From Thereva unica (lineage: Eukaryota; Arthropoda; Insecta; Diptera; Therevidae), in assembly GCA_949987705.1 (NCBI GenBank), contig OX465283.1, positions 135,620,101 through 135,684,100 of the forward strand: a DNA stretch of 64,000 nucleotides, given 5' to 3'. Numbering within the stretch: position 1 is the stretch's first letter; every line of letters begins with the position of its first letter. Positions 52,686 through 64,000 of the stretch are shown here, in pieces. A program made the position numbers and the translations under genes. Below the pieces are notes generated by a model. That model ran no database searches. It was not told the DNA's origin and saw only the letters and a list, made by a program, of their open reading frames with translations.

Positions 52686-53103
52686 AGGCCCCCATCCACG
52701 GTCACACAAGTGTGCGACATACGGCCAATATCGAAATTATTTCATAGTATGCGTGTGTAAACTACAAATTTTCGAAGTTGGCCGCCGTATGAAGCTAATA
52801 TTCGTCGGGTTTGATTTTTCCTTCACACCTGCTTCATTATATGGGTTAATTTTTGCGAATGAGAGTGTAAAATACTTAAAACACGATTTGTTTTGGTTTT
52901 TTGTAACACTCAAGAAATTTTTTTTCATTTAAAAATATCAATATAGAGATATATAGATTTTTATTATTATTGTCGCTCACACAAGTGTGAAGCAATTTTT
53001 GCTCGTTGATGGCCTAGAAATGTCAAAACTTCTATGTGTGTGTAAATGGCAGTTCTTCTTCGAAAGATGTTCGTCACACATGTGTGACCGTGGATGGGGG
53101 CCT
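52686..53103. mobile_element. MITE with AGGCCCCCATCCACGGTCAC ends, ATT target
   Basis: The left end AGGCCCCCATCCACGGTCAC, continuing ACAAGTGTG, is mirrored by the right end CACATGTGTGACCGTGGATG and GGGGCCT. ATT flanks both sides (52683-52685 and 53104-53106). It is 418 bp with no coding capacity. Confidence 0.9.
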
Positions 53104-53196
53104 ATTGACGGATGCTTTGAATTTATTTGTTCGATTTAAAATATTTTAAAAACTCTTTAAATATTCGCATTAAATTGTCTAATTAAGTTGATAAAT

Positions 53197-53700
53197 AAAA
53201 AAAAGAAAAAAAATTTTTTAAGAAACTCTTTTCTTTACCTTAATATATTGATCAGTTGTGAACACAAAATTAATATAAATACTAAAAAAATCGACTAAAA
53301 GGTAAAAAATAAGAAGATTTTAAACAATATAAACTTTTAAATCAAAATGGAAAAAATCTCACACATTCTCTAAAGAAAAGCGTGGGGTGCGTTTTTATGA
53401 AACAAAATGCTCAATTAGTGAAAATTCGTAGCTGTCTGAAATGTTAAAATGTACTCACGGCAGTCATGTTTTTTTAAGTTCAGGTTGGTATGGGCGCCCC
53501 ACGCTTTTCTTTAAGGAATGTGTGAGATTTTTTCCATTTTGATTTAAAAGTTTATATTGTTTAAAATCTTCTTATTTTTTACCTTTTAGTCGATTTTTTT
53601 AGTATTTATATTAATTTTGTGTTCACAACTGATCAATATATTAAGGTAAAGAAAAGAGTTTCTTAAAAAATGTTTTTTCTTTTTTTTATTTTTTACTTTT
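53197..53700. repeat. Near-perfect 500 bp palindrome (about 200 bp arms)
   Basis: The left arm, about 53197-53397, and right arm, about 53492-53700, are inverted copies with very few differences. They include TTTTTAGTATTTATATTAAT, GTTCACAACTGATCAATATA and the inner GCCCCACGCTTTTCTTTA / TAAAGAAAAGCGTGGGGTGC. The loop is about 95 bp. A transcript across it would fold into a very long hairpin. No coding sequence or target duplication is evident. Confidence 0.9.
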
Positions 53701-54059
53701 TAGTAACGAATAGCGTTAATTAATACATTACAATTTCCAAACTTTTAATTAGATTATCATGTTAAATAAGGAAACTTTTTTACATGTTTTGTATTTGTTT
53801 CTTTACAACAGTTCTCAAGTGCAGCCCAAAAATGCACAATTTAATGACCCCTCAAAAATCTAATAGCGCTCTACGTTTTTTTTTACATTTTGAAAGGTAG
53901 TGTGCTCGCGTATACTGGCTGGAGCAATAAAAACTAAAAACTGGACATATATTTTTTTGCATCTTTTTAAATCATATTTTTATTTGCTATTGGTAGCTAT
54001 GTTATGTCTTCCGCCATTTTTTAGTGAACGCCATATTTGATTTAAAACGACGTCATACA

Positions 54060-54440
54060 GTTTACTTTCTTACTCACTTTAATACACTTTCATTTGATAT
54101 CCATACCGAGAGCGAAGTAAATAAAAGGGTAAACCGCCATTTTGTGTTGGCCGCCATTTTGAATTGAAATGATGGGACACAGACAACAGTATTCTAATTG
54201 TCACTCCCTTCCATTTGATACCCATGCCGAGCGCGTTGTAAAGAAAAATTGATCCTCTGTTTTGTGTTGGCCGCCACTTTTATGGCGCCATTTTTCTACC
54301 GCCATTTTGAATTTAGGATGACGCTAATTGTATTCAACTTGTTATAACCTTTCATTTGATACCCATATCGAACGAGTGGCTTGTAAAGAAAAATGTAATC
54401 CATCATATTTTTTTGGCCGCCATTTTTAATTTGGAACTAT
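54060..54440 (+). repeat. Divergent tandem repeat with TTTCATTTGATAYCCAT and GGCCGCCATTTT motifs
   Basis: Three units of about 120-140 bp each begin CATTTGATATCCATACCGA-like and run through GTAAAKAAAA and TTTTGTGTTGGCCGCCATTT. The unit starts are near 54090, 54212 and 54352. Confidence 0.75.
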
Positions 54441-55139
54441 CATTTTCGTGTGTTTTCGTCGGAAATACACATGTCTGTTAATTTTTACCAATTTTTATTG
54501 AAGGGAAGTGAATTTTAAGACTCTACATTGAGTAGAACGAATAATTCCAAGCATTTTTTATTAAAAATCGTTTTTTGTTACTCAACAACAAAATCAACAA
54601 CAAAAAATGTAACAAAATGTCATATTCGTGTATTGTCATCGGGAATATGTATGCCTGCAAAGTTTCATCCATTTGCATTGAGTAAAAGGCGGTTAAATTA
54701 ACGTTACAAGATTTGATGCTCCGAAGTGAAAGTAAAGAAAAGAGTTTAATGAAGTTGATTGGTCGAAAATAATTTCGTTTCGAATATTTATCAGACAATA
54801 ATTTCAATACGCTGCGATCGCATTCAGCGATACAAAAACTAAATCGCATCGCAACTGGCTTCCGTTTTCTTCTCACTTTCGAATCGCATTCCAGGATAAC
54901 CCCCCCCCTTGTCAAAAATTATAGATAGCTCAACAAAATTCAATCTATGAGTAAATGGCACGAACATGATATTTTATAAAGAGAACAAGGAGTAGGAAGC
55001 GAGGCAACAGCCATGACGATCGCACTTTATACATTTCGGGATAATGTGTACCGCTGAAAATAAGAAAAAGGAAAACATTCATAGACGCATAGTAGCCGTA
55101 AATAAAACCTAATTCGCAATAGTCCCGATTCTAAAGAAC

Positions 55140-55445
55140 CAAAAAATCTCAATATAATGCAAGTGAGTATATATACAACATTAATCCGCCCAGTTCTGTA
55201 CTATGGGACTGAGGCTTGGACATTGACGAAGCAGACTAGCAGGTCAAAATCTTTGAAAGGAAATTCCTAAGAAAAGTATTTGGTCCTGTAAGAGCTAACG
55301 AAACCTAACAAATAGAACGAATGGAAAATTTTGAAGAAATATATGACAAAATAAGTATAGTTACAAGCATACAATTGAGTAGACTACGATCGCTCGGACA
55401 CGTTGTACGAGCTTTAGAAGATAGAATGCTAGCTAGGATTTGAAT
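55140..55445 (+). mobile_element. LINE reverse transcriptase C-terminal fragment
   Basis: Frames in order give MQVSIYTTLIRPVLYYGTEA followed by WTLTKQT, then FLRKVFGPVRANET and LSRLRSLGHVVRALEDRMLA. This is the thumb and C-terminal region also seen at 24815-25100. A few frameshifts are present. Confidence 0.78.
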
Positions 55446-55867
55446 GATTGGTTTCTTTTTTCTTCTTTCCATACAATTTGTTGGCATTATTGCATCCTAT
55501 AAAAGGACAGACATTGTGCTATGTTAGAACCGTTGAAAGTTCAGAGAGATCAACCTCAAAGCTTCCATCTTCTTCAACATAATGGACAAGTTCAAATCAA
55601 ATTCTTCACCATATCAAAGCCTTACGGAAATTAAGGTTTAAATCTTTAAGAACTTAGGATCCTTTCATGATTTTAATGTACAACCAAATGATCGATTTCG
55701 GAACCAGACCCATCTTTTTTTAAGTAATCTTATACAATATGATAACTGATATATCTATTCCTCTGAAAAATCAATTTTAATTGCAATAATAATTTATATC
55801 GGCTACATAAATTGTTGAAACAAAATATTTACAAGAAATAGTAAGTTCTCCATGTCTACATCTTTTT
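55446..55867. other. Intergenic sequence, nothing recognised
   Basis: No open frame or repeat was seen. Confidence 0.4.
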
Positions 55868-55871
55868 TTAA

Positions 55872-56776
55872 CACTAGGTTTACAGAGATTTCTTATATAT
55901 CTATCTCTACGGCATGCGTCAATTTGACGCTTGTTAAAAAAATAAGCATTTTGTTGAATAAATAAATAACACAGGCCTGCAAGGTTTTTTTCTTTTCAAT
56001 TTAATAGTCGTATTTTAAGTATTTTTTCGCTCTGAATCCGAATCCGTTGGCCAAATTGCCCTATCACGTCAGGATTTTGAGCAATCCTAACCTAAAAGTG
56101 CCAAAAAGCGTGTTTTTTGCACTTTTGCGCGTTAAATATCTCAAAACTATGGAATGATAGGGCAAATCTGACAACGGGATCGTTTTCAGCATGCCAAAAT
56201 CTATAGAAAACCATGTCGAAAGCGTGAAATTTGACAACACTTTTTTTGTAATACTGAAAAGAAAAACTTCTTGGCGCGAAATCGACGATTTTTATTAAGA
56301 CATGTTATCATCGTTGCACCTCGTTTTTTCTTTTCAGTATTACAAAAAAAGTGTTGTCAAATTTCACGCTTTCGACATGGTTTTCTATAGATTTTGGCAT
56401 GCTGAAAACGATCCCCTATCATTCCATAGTTTTGAGATATTTAACGCGCAAAAGTGCAAAAAACACGCTTTTTGGCACTTTTAGGTTAGGATTGCTCAAA
56501 ATCCTGACGTGATAGGGCAATTTGGCCAACGGATTCGGATTCAGCGCGAAAAAATACTTAAAATACGACTATTAAATTGAAAAGAAAAAAAACCGTTTTT
56601 TGCAGGCCTGTGTAATTTATTTATTGGAAAGGAAAGAATATAAATTTTGACAAATATTCGTCTCGCTAAATGGATAATAGTAAGTATGTGTAGTAAGAGA
56701 TAAATCTTACCGATTTCCAAATTTTTCTACGTGAAATTGTGAATGCGTCAAATTGACGCGCTTCGTAAACCTAGTG
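55872..56776. mobile_element. piggyBac-like non-autonomous element, TTAA target, containing a large hairpin
   Basis: The ends CACTAGGTTTAC and GTAAACCTAGTG are perfect inverted repeats flanked by TTAA (55868-55871 and 56777-56780). Just inside each end is a GCGTCAATTTGACGC-type palindrome, comparable to the sub-terminal repeat of known piggyBac elements. It is 905 bp with no transposase. Most of the interior is a second, independent palindrome (55957-56635). Confidence 0.88.
55957..56635. repeat. 680 bp palindrome nested inside the piggyBac-like element
   Basis: The arms are about 55957-56267 and 56323-56635, nearly identical in inverse, with a 14 bp gap in the right arm. They share ACACAGGCCTGCA, CAAATTGCCCTATCACGTCA, CAAAAAGCGTGTTTTTTGCA and GACAACACTTTTTTTGTAAT. 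The loop is about 55 bp. The outer AATAAATAAAT is mirrored as well. Confidence 0.9.
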
Positions 56777-56780
56777 TTAA

Positions 56781-58086
56781 TTGAACTACCTTCGCCACAT
56801 AAGAAGCAGATCTTCGTTCTCAATCAAAAGTAACAACATTACGATCTTTTAAAATGTATGAAATTTAAACATTTTTACTTATAATAACCCTTTTTTGCCC
56901 GAAATCCAACATTGATTCATTGCCATTTATCAATTCCAAACAAAATTCTGGTTGATATTTGAAAAGATGTAATTGGTCAATATTTAAGTAGATATTTGAT
57001 TTGTTTCAATCTGTGCTGATTAACTCCATGATAGCCCATCAATCATCAATTTGATTTGGAAGATTGGATGAAGATGTTTGCCTTTTTATAACGTATTATT
57101 GAATAATATTTTCTTGCAGCTCTATTTCCTTACTTGTCCGTTCGATTCTAATGTTTGCAGTACTTTTAAAGTCTTCCACATAAAAAAATAATGACTTTAA
57201 GGAAATATTTCGTATTAGAATTTGCTGTCACTTGTGTATTTTTTGAATGCCATTAATAAAGTCTGCTTAATTTTTCCATAAGCAACAAACAACTTTTATT
57301 TCCTTCATTAAAATAAATGAACTTGCAACTTCTTAGGTGTATTAGCACCTTTAGCGGATGTTTCTTTCTTAATTTAAGTTATTCAGAAAAGGAATAATTT
57401 CCATTGTTTTATTTAACGAATCAAACTTCTTTGGGGTTTCATTAATCTAAACCTTATGTACTTGGCAAGTCCATTATGATTTTAACAACAACTACCTCCA
57501 TTTGTTACTATTTATTTTTATAAGTTATTTATTTTTTCATTAAGTTTTCGTTATGTTAAATCGATGTTTCTATGCGTACTAGTAAGTAGTTATGTGTTTT
57601 TTAAAATCATTTTAATTTTTCCTAAAGACCAAGAAAGTTTTTTTATTTATTCGTTTCAGGGCGTCAAAATAAATCAAAACTTTTGTATTAAAAATCGTAT
57701 TTTAAATTAAGCTTTAGATTAGAATAAAACTTCTTCCCAAATTCTTAAGCTTTATGCTTTGTAATTGAAATTCTCATGAACCCTTAGGTTAACGCAAATT
57801 ACCGGGGAATCCGTAACCCTAGGTTTACGAACCTGTAACCTGGTATTTCTAATTATAAAACGTATGTACCTCACAATGATGCGTTCCCTTTCGCTTGCTT
57901 CTTAAATCCTTGTGGGTCGTTCGGTTACTGCCCTTAAAATTCCGAAACAAGTTTGCAGTGATATGCATTCTCCGATTTATGTCTGGAATTATGTGCATTT
58001 GGTTAAGAAGGGAGCTTGATTCTGTAACTATGGAAACCAATTTGTTATTGATTTTTTCTTTTGATAAACCAAGCTTAGAAATCAGT
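56781..58086. other. Intergenic sequence with an unrecognised open frame at 57849-58169 (-)
   Basis: The 106-codon minus frame contains KLVSIVTESSSLLNQMH, which faintly resembles part of a hAT-type transposase, but nothing else supports that. The rest is AT-rich. Confidence 0.35.
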
Positions 58087-58094
58087 GTTTGTAC

Positions 58095-60200
58095 TAGGGA
58101 TTTTACGAATGTTCGCATTTGCTTATGCGAACGATTCGCATCATCTACATTCACATTCGCATCAAGCAATCCGAATGTTTTGCGAATGGGAATGTGTGTC
58201 CTGTCCCGTAGAAAATAAATTTAAAATATGACAAATTTACCTAGTTTATAGCTACTCCAAAAATAATTCGAATTATGGATCATCCAAAACTTTTTACCCT
58301 ATAAACGAGGTAATTCGGATTATGGCTTAAACCGAAATGTTTCGGCTTAAGCCACAGTTATAAGAATGTATTTAATACCCGTTTATACGATAAATCGAAA
58401 TTTTGACGTAGCTTTGAGTTAAATCGATTTAATTTTTCTGCTATAAACTAGGTAATTGACAGATCTGGCTCGCAAATATCGTGTTCGACCGGGAGCGTTC
58501 CGAGTGAGCAATTGTTTAGTGTAGCCCGCCTTATATATGAGCCTCTAACGCCCCTTTCCTATACAGGCCGCCGGTAGGCTTGCCCTTTTAGACCAGGTTG
58601 GCAGATACCGGCCGATTAAGGCCATACATTACTCACTCAGCCGTGGACTGCAGGTGATGTCATGAGTCTCTAACATACACACAGGCGAAGACGCAGTTTA
58701 GCGTAGCATCAAATGCAAGATGTTCACGGCCTAAACGAAAATTTCAGACTGGATAGAGGTTCAGATATCTTCAGCCACGGACTGACGATAAATACCCACA
58801 CACAATGCAGTGGTTATACTTGGCCTCAAGGCCAGAAATCTTCAGGTGATATATATGAATCGGGGCCTTTAGAAATCGAAATATACATAATATTCTTCTC
58901 TTGAAATTTGACTATTAAATACGAGAAGAAAGAATAGCATTGAAGAGTAAAATTCCATCTGCAAAATATTAAATGCATATGTGTGAACACAAGTTCCACC
59001 TCTGCTACACCCGAGTGTAGTGTATATACCTACATATAGTGTCTACATTTCCACTAAAGTGGACTTGTGTAAACGCGTTAAATTGTAAAGTATAGTTCAA
59101 CTTTACAAGTGTATCCACTTTTTTTTCGTGAAAAAAAAACTTTTCACTTTGCGAGTGGAGTGAATTAAGCGTTTATGAGGGATTTTAAATGGTTCAAGAT
59201 ATGAACTTGTAGCAATTCGTAAAATTGTTTACCTGTAAGCATATTATTTACAAAGCTTACTTTCAGCCCGTAAAATGAAAAATATTACTTTACAAACTGG
59301 TACAATTTTCGAAATGGCACAGGTAGGATTTCTAAATAAATATATTAACGACTTGTATCTGTCCCCTAAGATTGATATTAATTTAAAAAAATGCATGAAT
59401 AAATGGTACAAATAATCACCCGTTGCCCATGACATTCAAAAATCTAAAATTATTTTTGATGGATTAAATTTTGTACAAGATTCGCAATCTCGTTGTAAAG
59501 TTAAAGCTATTCAAATTACTGCCAACGAATTCAACAACCAATCAAAATTCGAATAAAAAGTTAAGAGAAATAATGTATTTATGACGACGGGTACTGATTG
59601 TTTAAATTATTTCATAACCATTTAAAATATGCTTTCTTTGAGTAATGTAAATAGTTTTAGCCATTTATGCAAAAGCCTGCCCGTGTTATTGTTTTCTTGG
59701 ATTTGTATCGAATACATGGTAGTAACAAATAATCGCCTAATTCAAGCTCTCGCACTAAATTTTTAATAATTGTAAGATTTTTCCGTTTTTTAATTCACTC
59801 ACGAACACAGAATGTTCTTTTGCTCACTTTCTTTCTACGTTTTCTTCGTCTACGTAATTCCAGCTCTGCGGAAAAGTGTATAATTTCACTTAAATACATA
59901 TATACATCTCAAAAAGTGGAGCATAAATGTGTAACTTTCCATTTTCCACTGAGTGTAATCACTGAATAAGTTTATAAGTGTAAACTCGTTTTACACTTCC
60001 ATTCGGTTCCATTCGCAAATGTATATACTTAAGTGTATAAGTTAATACATTTTCTTATCCTATTGTAAGTGATAAAAATATGAGGCCTTAATTTAATTAA
60101 ATGTTTTTAAATTTATACTTATTAAACATTCGCATTCACATTCCGAACGTTTGCTTTCGCATTCGCGAATGTGAAAAATATGACATTCGTAACATCCCTA
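58095..60200. mobile_element. hAT-like element, 2.1 kb, 8 bp target duplication
   Basis: The ends TAGGGATTTTACGAATGTTC and its inverse GACATTCGTAACATCCCTA pair over about 20 bp. GTTTGTAC (58087-58094) and GTATGTAC (60201-60208) form an 8 bp target duplication with one mismatch. Both ends carry many ATTCGCATTCG-type sub-terminal repeats. No transposase was recognised. The interior has a GC-richer block (58480-58870) with a duplicated CAGCCRYGGACTG motif, and ACACTT/AAGTGT-rich tracts (59000-59160 and 59870-60060). Confidence 0.82.
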
Positions 60201-60350
60201 GTATGTACTAATAATTCATCATGTCATAGCGAAATATCTAGAAGTAAGCTTAGTTTGAATGATAAAAGAGAATAGGATAGTTTAAAGACAGGGATGTTCA
60301 AGGAAATGATGATGAACCCTACGTCTGTTCTCGAGGTTGTATGTTAATGG
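60201..60350 (+). repeat. SINE-like repeat, copy D, interrupted on its left by the hAT-like element
   Basis: TCATCATGTCATAGCG, ATATCTAGAAGTAAGCTTAG and GATGATGAACCCTACGTCTG match copies A and B in order. The TTTGTAC of the repeat front lies on both sides of the hAT-like element, as its target duplication. Confidence 0.7.
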
Positions 60351-61000
60351 GACGTTAATTTGGACGTACCTATCAGTTGCTATAAAATATTTTCAGGGCT
60401 GCTACGTTTTTGCGGTGTCTGAATCAGTTATTGGACGAGCAAAATGCCACGGCTAGTATTTTAACAGTTAGATCTACATGATGGATGTAGAGTTCTTGCA
60501 GGGTTTGTTTGAGATTAGCAAGTGCTTCGTTTTCGATGCGATGAATTGAGAATGAGATTTTTGCGACTCCACTCAAGATTGAGTTCAAAGTCCTTGTTAA
60601 TTGAATTGGCCTCAGTGAAGACAATTTGTGACAATTTGAGTTCTTGGCTTGCATTAGCGAAGACACAAGAGTAACACGGAGTATCGTCATAATAATAGCT
60701 TTCAAGTCTTAGCGATCTATACTTTGGTTAATGTGCACAGTTAAACATACAGATTTGTTTGTCTGAATCTGTATTGTTAGTCGTCTAATATTTGGATGTA
60801 TTTTAGATCTTCTACAAGTTTTTATTGATTATTGTCCCCATGGCTTTGGAAAGAATAGAACTGATTGATATTGAGCGGTTGCTGGATTAACCCTTTTTCG
60901 GTATGAGCTCAGCATGCTTATACCCTCGCATCGGAGAAGTTTGATAGAGTTAATTTGTTTACGCAGAATTGCAAAAAACCAAGGGCACTTTCTAAAGGGC
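60351..61000. other. Intergenic sequence with an unrecognised 93-codon frame (60424-60705, -)
   Basis: The frame starts with a hydrophobic stretch but has no recognisable domain and no supporting context. Confidence 0.35.
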
Positions 61001-61131
61001 CAAATACAAGAGCGCTCCTTCCGACCACGCCACGCCAAAACAACAACAATTTGAATTACAAAATTTCGAGTGCATACATATTGTTGTTGTTTTGGCGTGG
61101 CGTGATAGTATTTGGTGTATTTGGCTCTTAA
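61001..61131. repeat. Small inverted-repeat element with perfect 25 bp stem
   Basis: CACGCCACGCCAAAACAACA plus ACAAT at 61026-61050 pairs perfectly with 61080-61104, with a 29-base loop. The outer TAAAGGGCCAAATACA and TGTATTTGGCTCTTA are also inverted. It is either a tiny MITE or a hairpin RNA source. Confidence 0.85.
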
Positions 61132-61284
61132 GGACCATAGGTGTATATTATCAGCTCCTGTGGATTTTTTTTGAGTCACTCTCTTTGAGACACATGAACA
61201 TTTCATGGGTCCTAAAGAAAATCTCGCCATGGAAATCAAAAAGGACCACAAGTTTTCAGTAACATTCAAGATTTTACTTCTCAA

Positions 61285-62995
61285 TCTATTACTAAATTAA
61301 ATAAATTAAAAAGTTACTCTCCGAACAATGCTCGTTCATCTATAGACGACTTCCTTAGCTTTAATTGCGTTTATACTCTTTCAATTAAATCACTTATTCC
61401 TCCCAGGCTTTGTAGATTTGGTAGATCGGGACAAACTAACTAGCTTGAACAATTTGGTGGTAATGAAATCGCAAGATTTGGCGATCTTACTGCTCAATCT
61501 ACCCTAAAAATAATTTATTAAAACATTCAGTAGGCTGAGAAGAATAAAATAAAGACTGTACAGTTTCTGAATATCTATACAGATCAATGCTGACATAGTA
61601 TCAAAAGACCTCCTTAAACCTAAAATAAACCCATTCAGTTACACCTGAAAATTTTGAATTATAATGTAAATCGATATCCATAAATATTACCTTTTTCCAG
61701 TTCGTGATTTTCAAGAATATGTTTCTATTTACTTGAAAGTGAATTGCTATTGTAGCTTTGTGTAAAGAAACAGAATACATTTGTTGTTCCCTTTTTCAAT
61801 CCGACTGCGATTATGAAATTCAATATCAGCAGGAATCTCTTTGAAATGATAAACATTTTCCTGTATATATATGTAGCTGTATAAATATTTCCATATTATA
61901 CGTTTGTTTTCTCAAGCTACGCACATAGATGCTTCGGGTGTATGCTCTATTTAAGTATAGTTATCTCCACAAGTATAAAGCAAATTTAACTTTCTGATGA
62001 TCCAGGGGACAAACAAAAATTTGCAAAAGAAGGAAAATTCACACTAAATGATACTTTGCTAATGAAATAAGGTTTTATCCATGATCCTGAGCCTGACGGT
62101 ATCCTTGCCTTATCAACAATGTAATCAAAAGCATCTCTGCTTACATAAATCTCTTAACATAATATTAGCTTTATAGCAAAAATTAAAAGCTTCAAGAGTA
62201 CACGGTTGCAACGTGCTCTTAACGGCCTGAAATATTATATAATAACCTCGAGCGAAGAAAATTGCATTTGCAACATTAGAGCCCACAAGCGGATAATAAA
62301 AAAATGTCCTTATGCCTACAGTCCTTACTTACCGGGTCAATTAGCTTTAGAGGCCAGTATCGATTGTATATTTAAACAAAATAGCAATAATAAAAAGGGC
62401 AAACTGAGTGTAATTGCCCGTGTTTTAATATTGGATCGAACGAACTGTCGTGCTACCGTTGTATCCAAAAGTTTTTAAATTACGGAAACACCCAAAGTGC
62501 CTGTAATTGCCACTAGAATAGGCCACGAAGCAGCAAAAATAAATAAATTTAAGAATTGAAAGAGGGAAGGAGGATACTAACCACAGAATATATCCTTAAA
62601 AAGGAGGGGTACACAAGATATTGATTTTCCGTTGAACGCAAGAGTTTTTCACAGAACAACAAGAAAACGCGACTTCACACTACTTTTCCCGATGCGAACT
62701 AATTAACCGAAATCTATATGAAGTTTTGTAAAAAGTTTACTGAAGATAGAATTTAGGATTATAAATACTTCTACTGCAGCGAAAAAAATTAAACTTTTAA
62801 AGAACGGACTTAAAGGGCGAGTAGATGAGAAAAATCTTCAACACTTCACTTTTTACATAAACAATTTCAACAAGAGCTGTTCGATTCGAATCAAGTAAGC
62901 GGCCAACTAAGACTACTTTCAGTGTAGCACGAGACAAGCATTCTTTGGTCAAAACTGGAATCTCTTCTAATTGCAACTCCGTTTAAGGGCGGACT
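61285..62995. other. Intergenic AT-rich sequence, nothing recognised
   Basis: A 90-codon plus frame at 62206-62478 lacks motifs. Confidence 0.35.
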
Positions 62996-63316
62996 CTACT
63001 CTTTGTTCAGGTTTAAGCTACTCAAAAGCTTGTAAAGCTCTACTCCAATCCCCTGTGGGTGGAAGAAGAGGTGCTGAGGCATGTGTTCAAGATTAGAGAA
63101 AGGAATACATATAGTTCCATTACATCCTTCAAAGCATTCCAGCTTCAAACTGTTGATGATGCCTTGCGCACTCGCTCTCTGTCTGGCAGTTAGCAGGAGC
63201 CTTTGTTGTCCTTTGCGACTTCGGTTCATATGTCGGGAATTCTGATTAATTCGAGTGCAAAGGACAAAGCCGTAATCAAATTTCAAGCTCCTGCACTCCA
63301 CCCACCCATCAACCAC
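62996..63316 (-). other. Unrecognised 106-codon frame in a GC-richer block
   Basis: The frame has balanced composition unlike its AT-rich flanks and reads SRKGQQRLLLTARQRASAQG and then SLKLECFEGCNG. I do not recognise it. It may be a retrotransposon remnant, an exon or chance. Confidence 0.3.
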
Positions 63317-63895
63317 AACCTTTTGACATTGAAGCTTTTAATTTTGAAATTTAATTTTCGATATTTGGCCTATATTCGATGGCATGGAGCTCCTGTGTGA
63401 AATTTGCGTTAATTTGACCGACTTAACTAAATTATAAGATTATTAGCGTTGTTGTGTAATTATTATATGTGTATTTTAGGCATTGAAAAAGGTCTTGTGA
63501 ATTTTTCATTCATGATATTAGCCCCATGATGCATGCGAGTGATGAAAATGCGCAGATCCACGGTCATATTTATTCAATAGAATTTTAAAAAAGTATATAA
63601 CATCGTGATAGAAAGTTCTTCACGCTGGTGCTCTGGATGCATCGTTAATCTGATAAATAAACATATTAATTGGATGTTGTAAACTAGTTAGAATTTCCAA
63701 TTCAAAATCCATTTGCAGTAATTCCACTTTTAATTCCTTCACAATTTCAATGTAAAATGTAATAGTATTATTTTTAATTTTTTTTATCTTTAAATTCGCT
63801 TCGAAGATTTTGGTAGCGATTTTATTTAAATTTACCTTGTTCCTTACGTAGATAAACCACTTTGGCCTTACATAATTTGTCAACTCATTCGTTGA

Positions 63896-63897
<2 letters not shown>

Positions 63898-63938
<41 letters not shown>

Positions 63939-63940
63939 GA
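63898..63940. repeat. ATT microsatellite
   Basis: About 14 uninterrupted ATT units. Confidence 0.97.
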
Positions 63941-64000
63941 CTTTTCAATTCAATTTGCAGATTTCCAATCAATCTTCTATAAAATTTGCAAAATAAGAGG

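Noticed and set aside
54523..54915. 130-codon minus-strand frame
   Set aside because: Low-complexity hydrophobic translation with no domain and no splice or coding context.
57849..58169. 106-codon minus-strand frame near the hAT-like element
   Set aside because: It crosses the left end of the hAT-like element, and only a faint transposase-like phrase is seen.
60829..61284. 151-codon minus-strand frame
   Set aside because: It runs through the 130 bp hairpin unit and has no recognisable domain; I judge it a chance frame.
63898..63940. Possible CRISPR-like array in the ATT tract
   Set aside because: A pure trinucleotide microsatellite with no spacers, in a eukaryotic genome.

Overview
The window reads as an AT-rich, transposon-dense stretch of an insect nuclear genome, most likely a true fly (Diptera). 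The evidence is one spliced host gene whose exons read as an insect uridine phosphorylase, plus a transposon mix typical of fly genomes: Jockey-like, I/LOA-like, R1-like and RTE-like non-LTR elements, Gypsy, Tc1, mariner, pogo, hAT, piggyBac-like and Harbinger-like elements. Species cannot be fixed from the sequence. There are no bacterial features, no CRISPR array, and I recognised no tRNA or rRNA gene.

Host gene. A uridine phosphorylase gene lies on the minus strand. Its coding exons are 32382-32437 (first exon 1b), 26679-26854 (alternative first exon 1a), 26414-26537, 4481-4618, 4218-4427, 4012-4150 and 3747-3940. The C-terminal exon was not found and probably lies left of the window. The two first exons end in the same phase and can each splice to the same second exon, so the gene probably makes two N-terminal isoforms from two promoters. 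One intron, 4619-26413, is about 21.8 kb and holds much of the window's transposon load.

Layout. 1-3700: two non-LTR fragments (an RNase H piece and an RTE-like reverse transcriptase) and unannotated sequence. 3747-4618: the clustered catalytic exons. 4619-26413: the giant intron, with a Tc1 pseudogene split by two insertions, a probable hAT remnant holding a LINE fragment, a TTAA-flanked MITE and a pogo relative, an R1-like fragment, a 5'-truncated Jockey-like element split by a 1.39 kb inverted-repeat element, and a multi-layer nest at 19950-21713. It also holds Gypsy, mariner and LINE fragments. 26414-32459: exon 2, both first exons, an AACTC-type degenerate tandem array and an inverted-repeat element. 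32460-64000: upstream sequence with a second Tc1 pseudogene, several fold-back elements, two more copies of the RTE-like LINE (one very young), a piggyBac-like element containing a 680 bp hairpin, and a hAT-like element inserted in a SINE-like repeat.

Several boundaries can be read directly because target-site duplications survive: 16 bp for the Jockey-like element, 12 bp for the young LINE copy, 6 bp for the I/LOA-like element, TTAA for three elements, TA for pogo, and 3 bp for several inverted-repeat elements. These give a relative insertion order. I saw no operon-like or defence-like gene system. The novelty is in the nested transposon structure, the long hairpin-forming repeats and the two-promoter gene.
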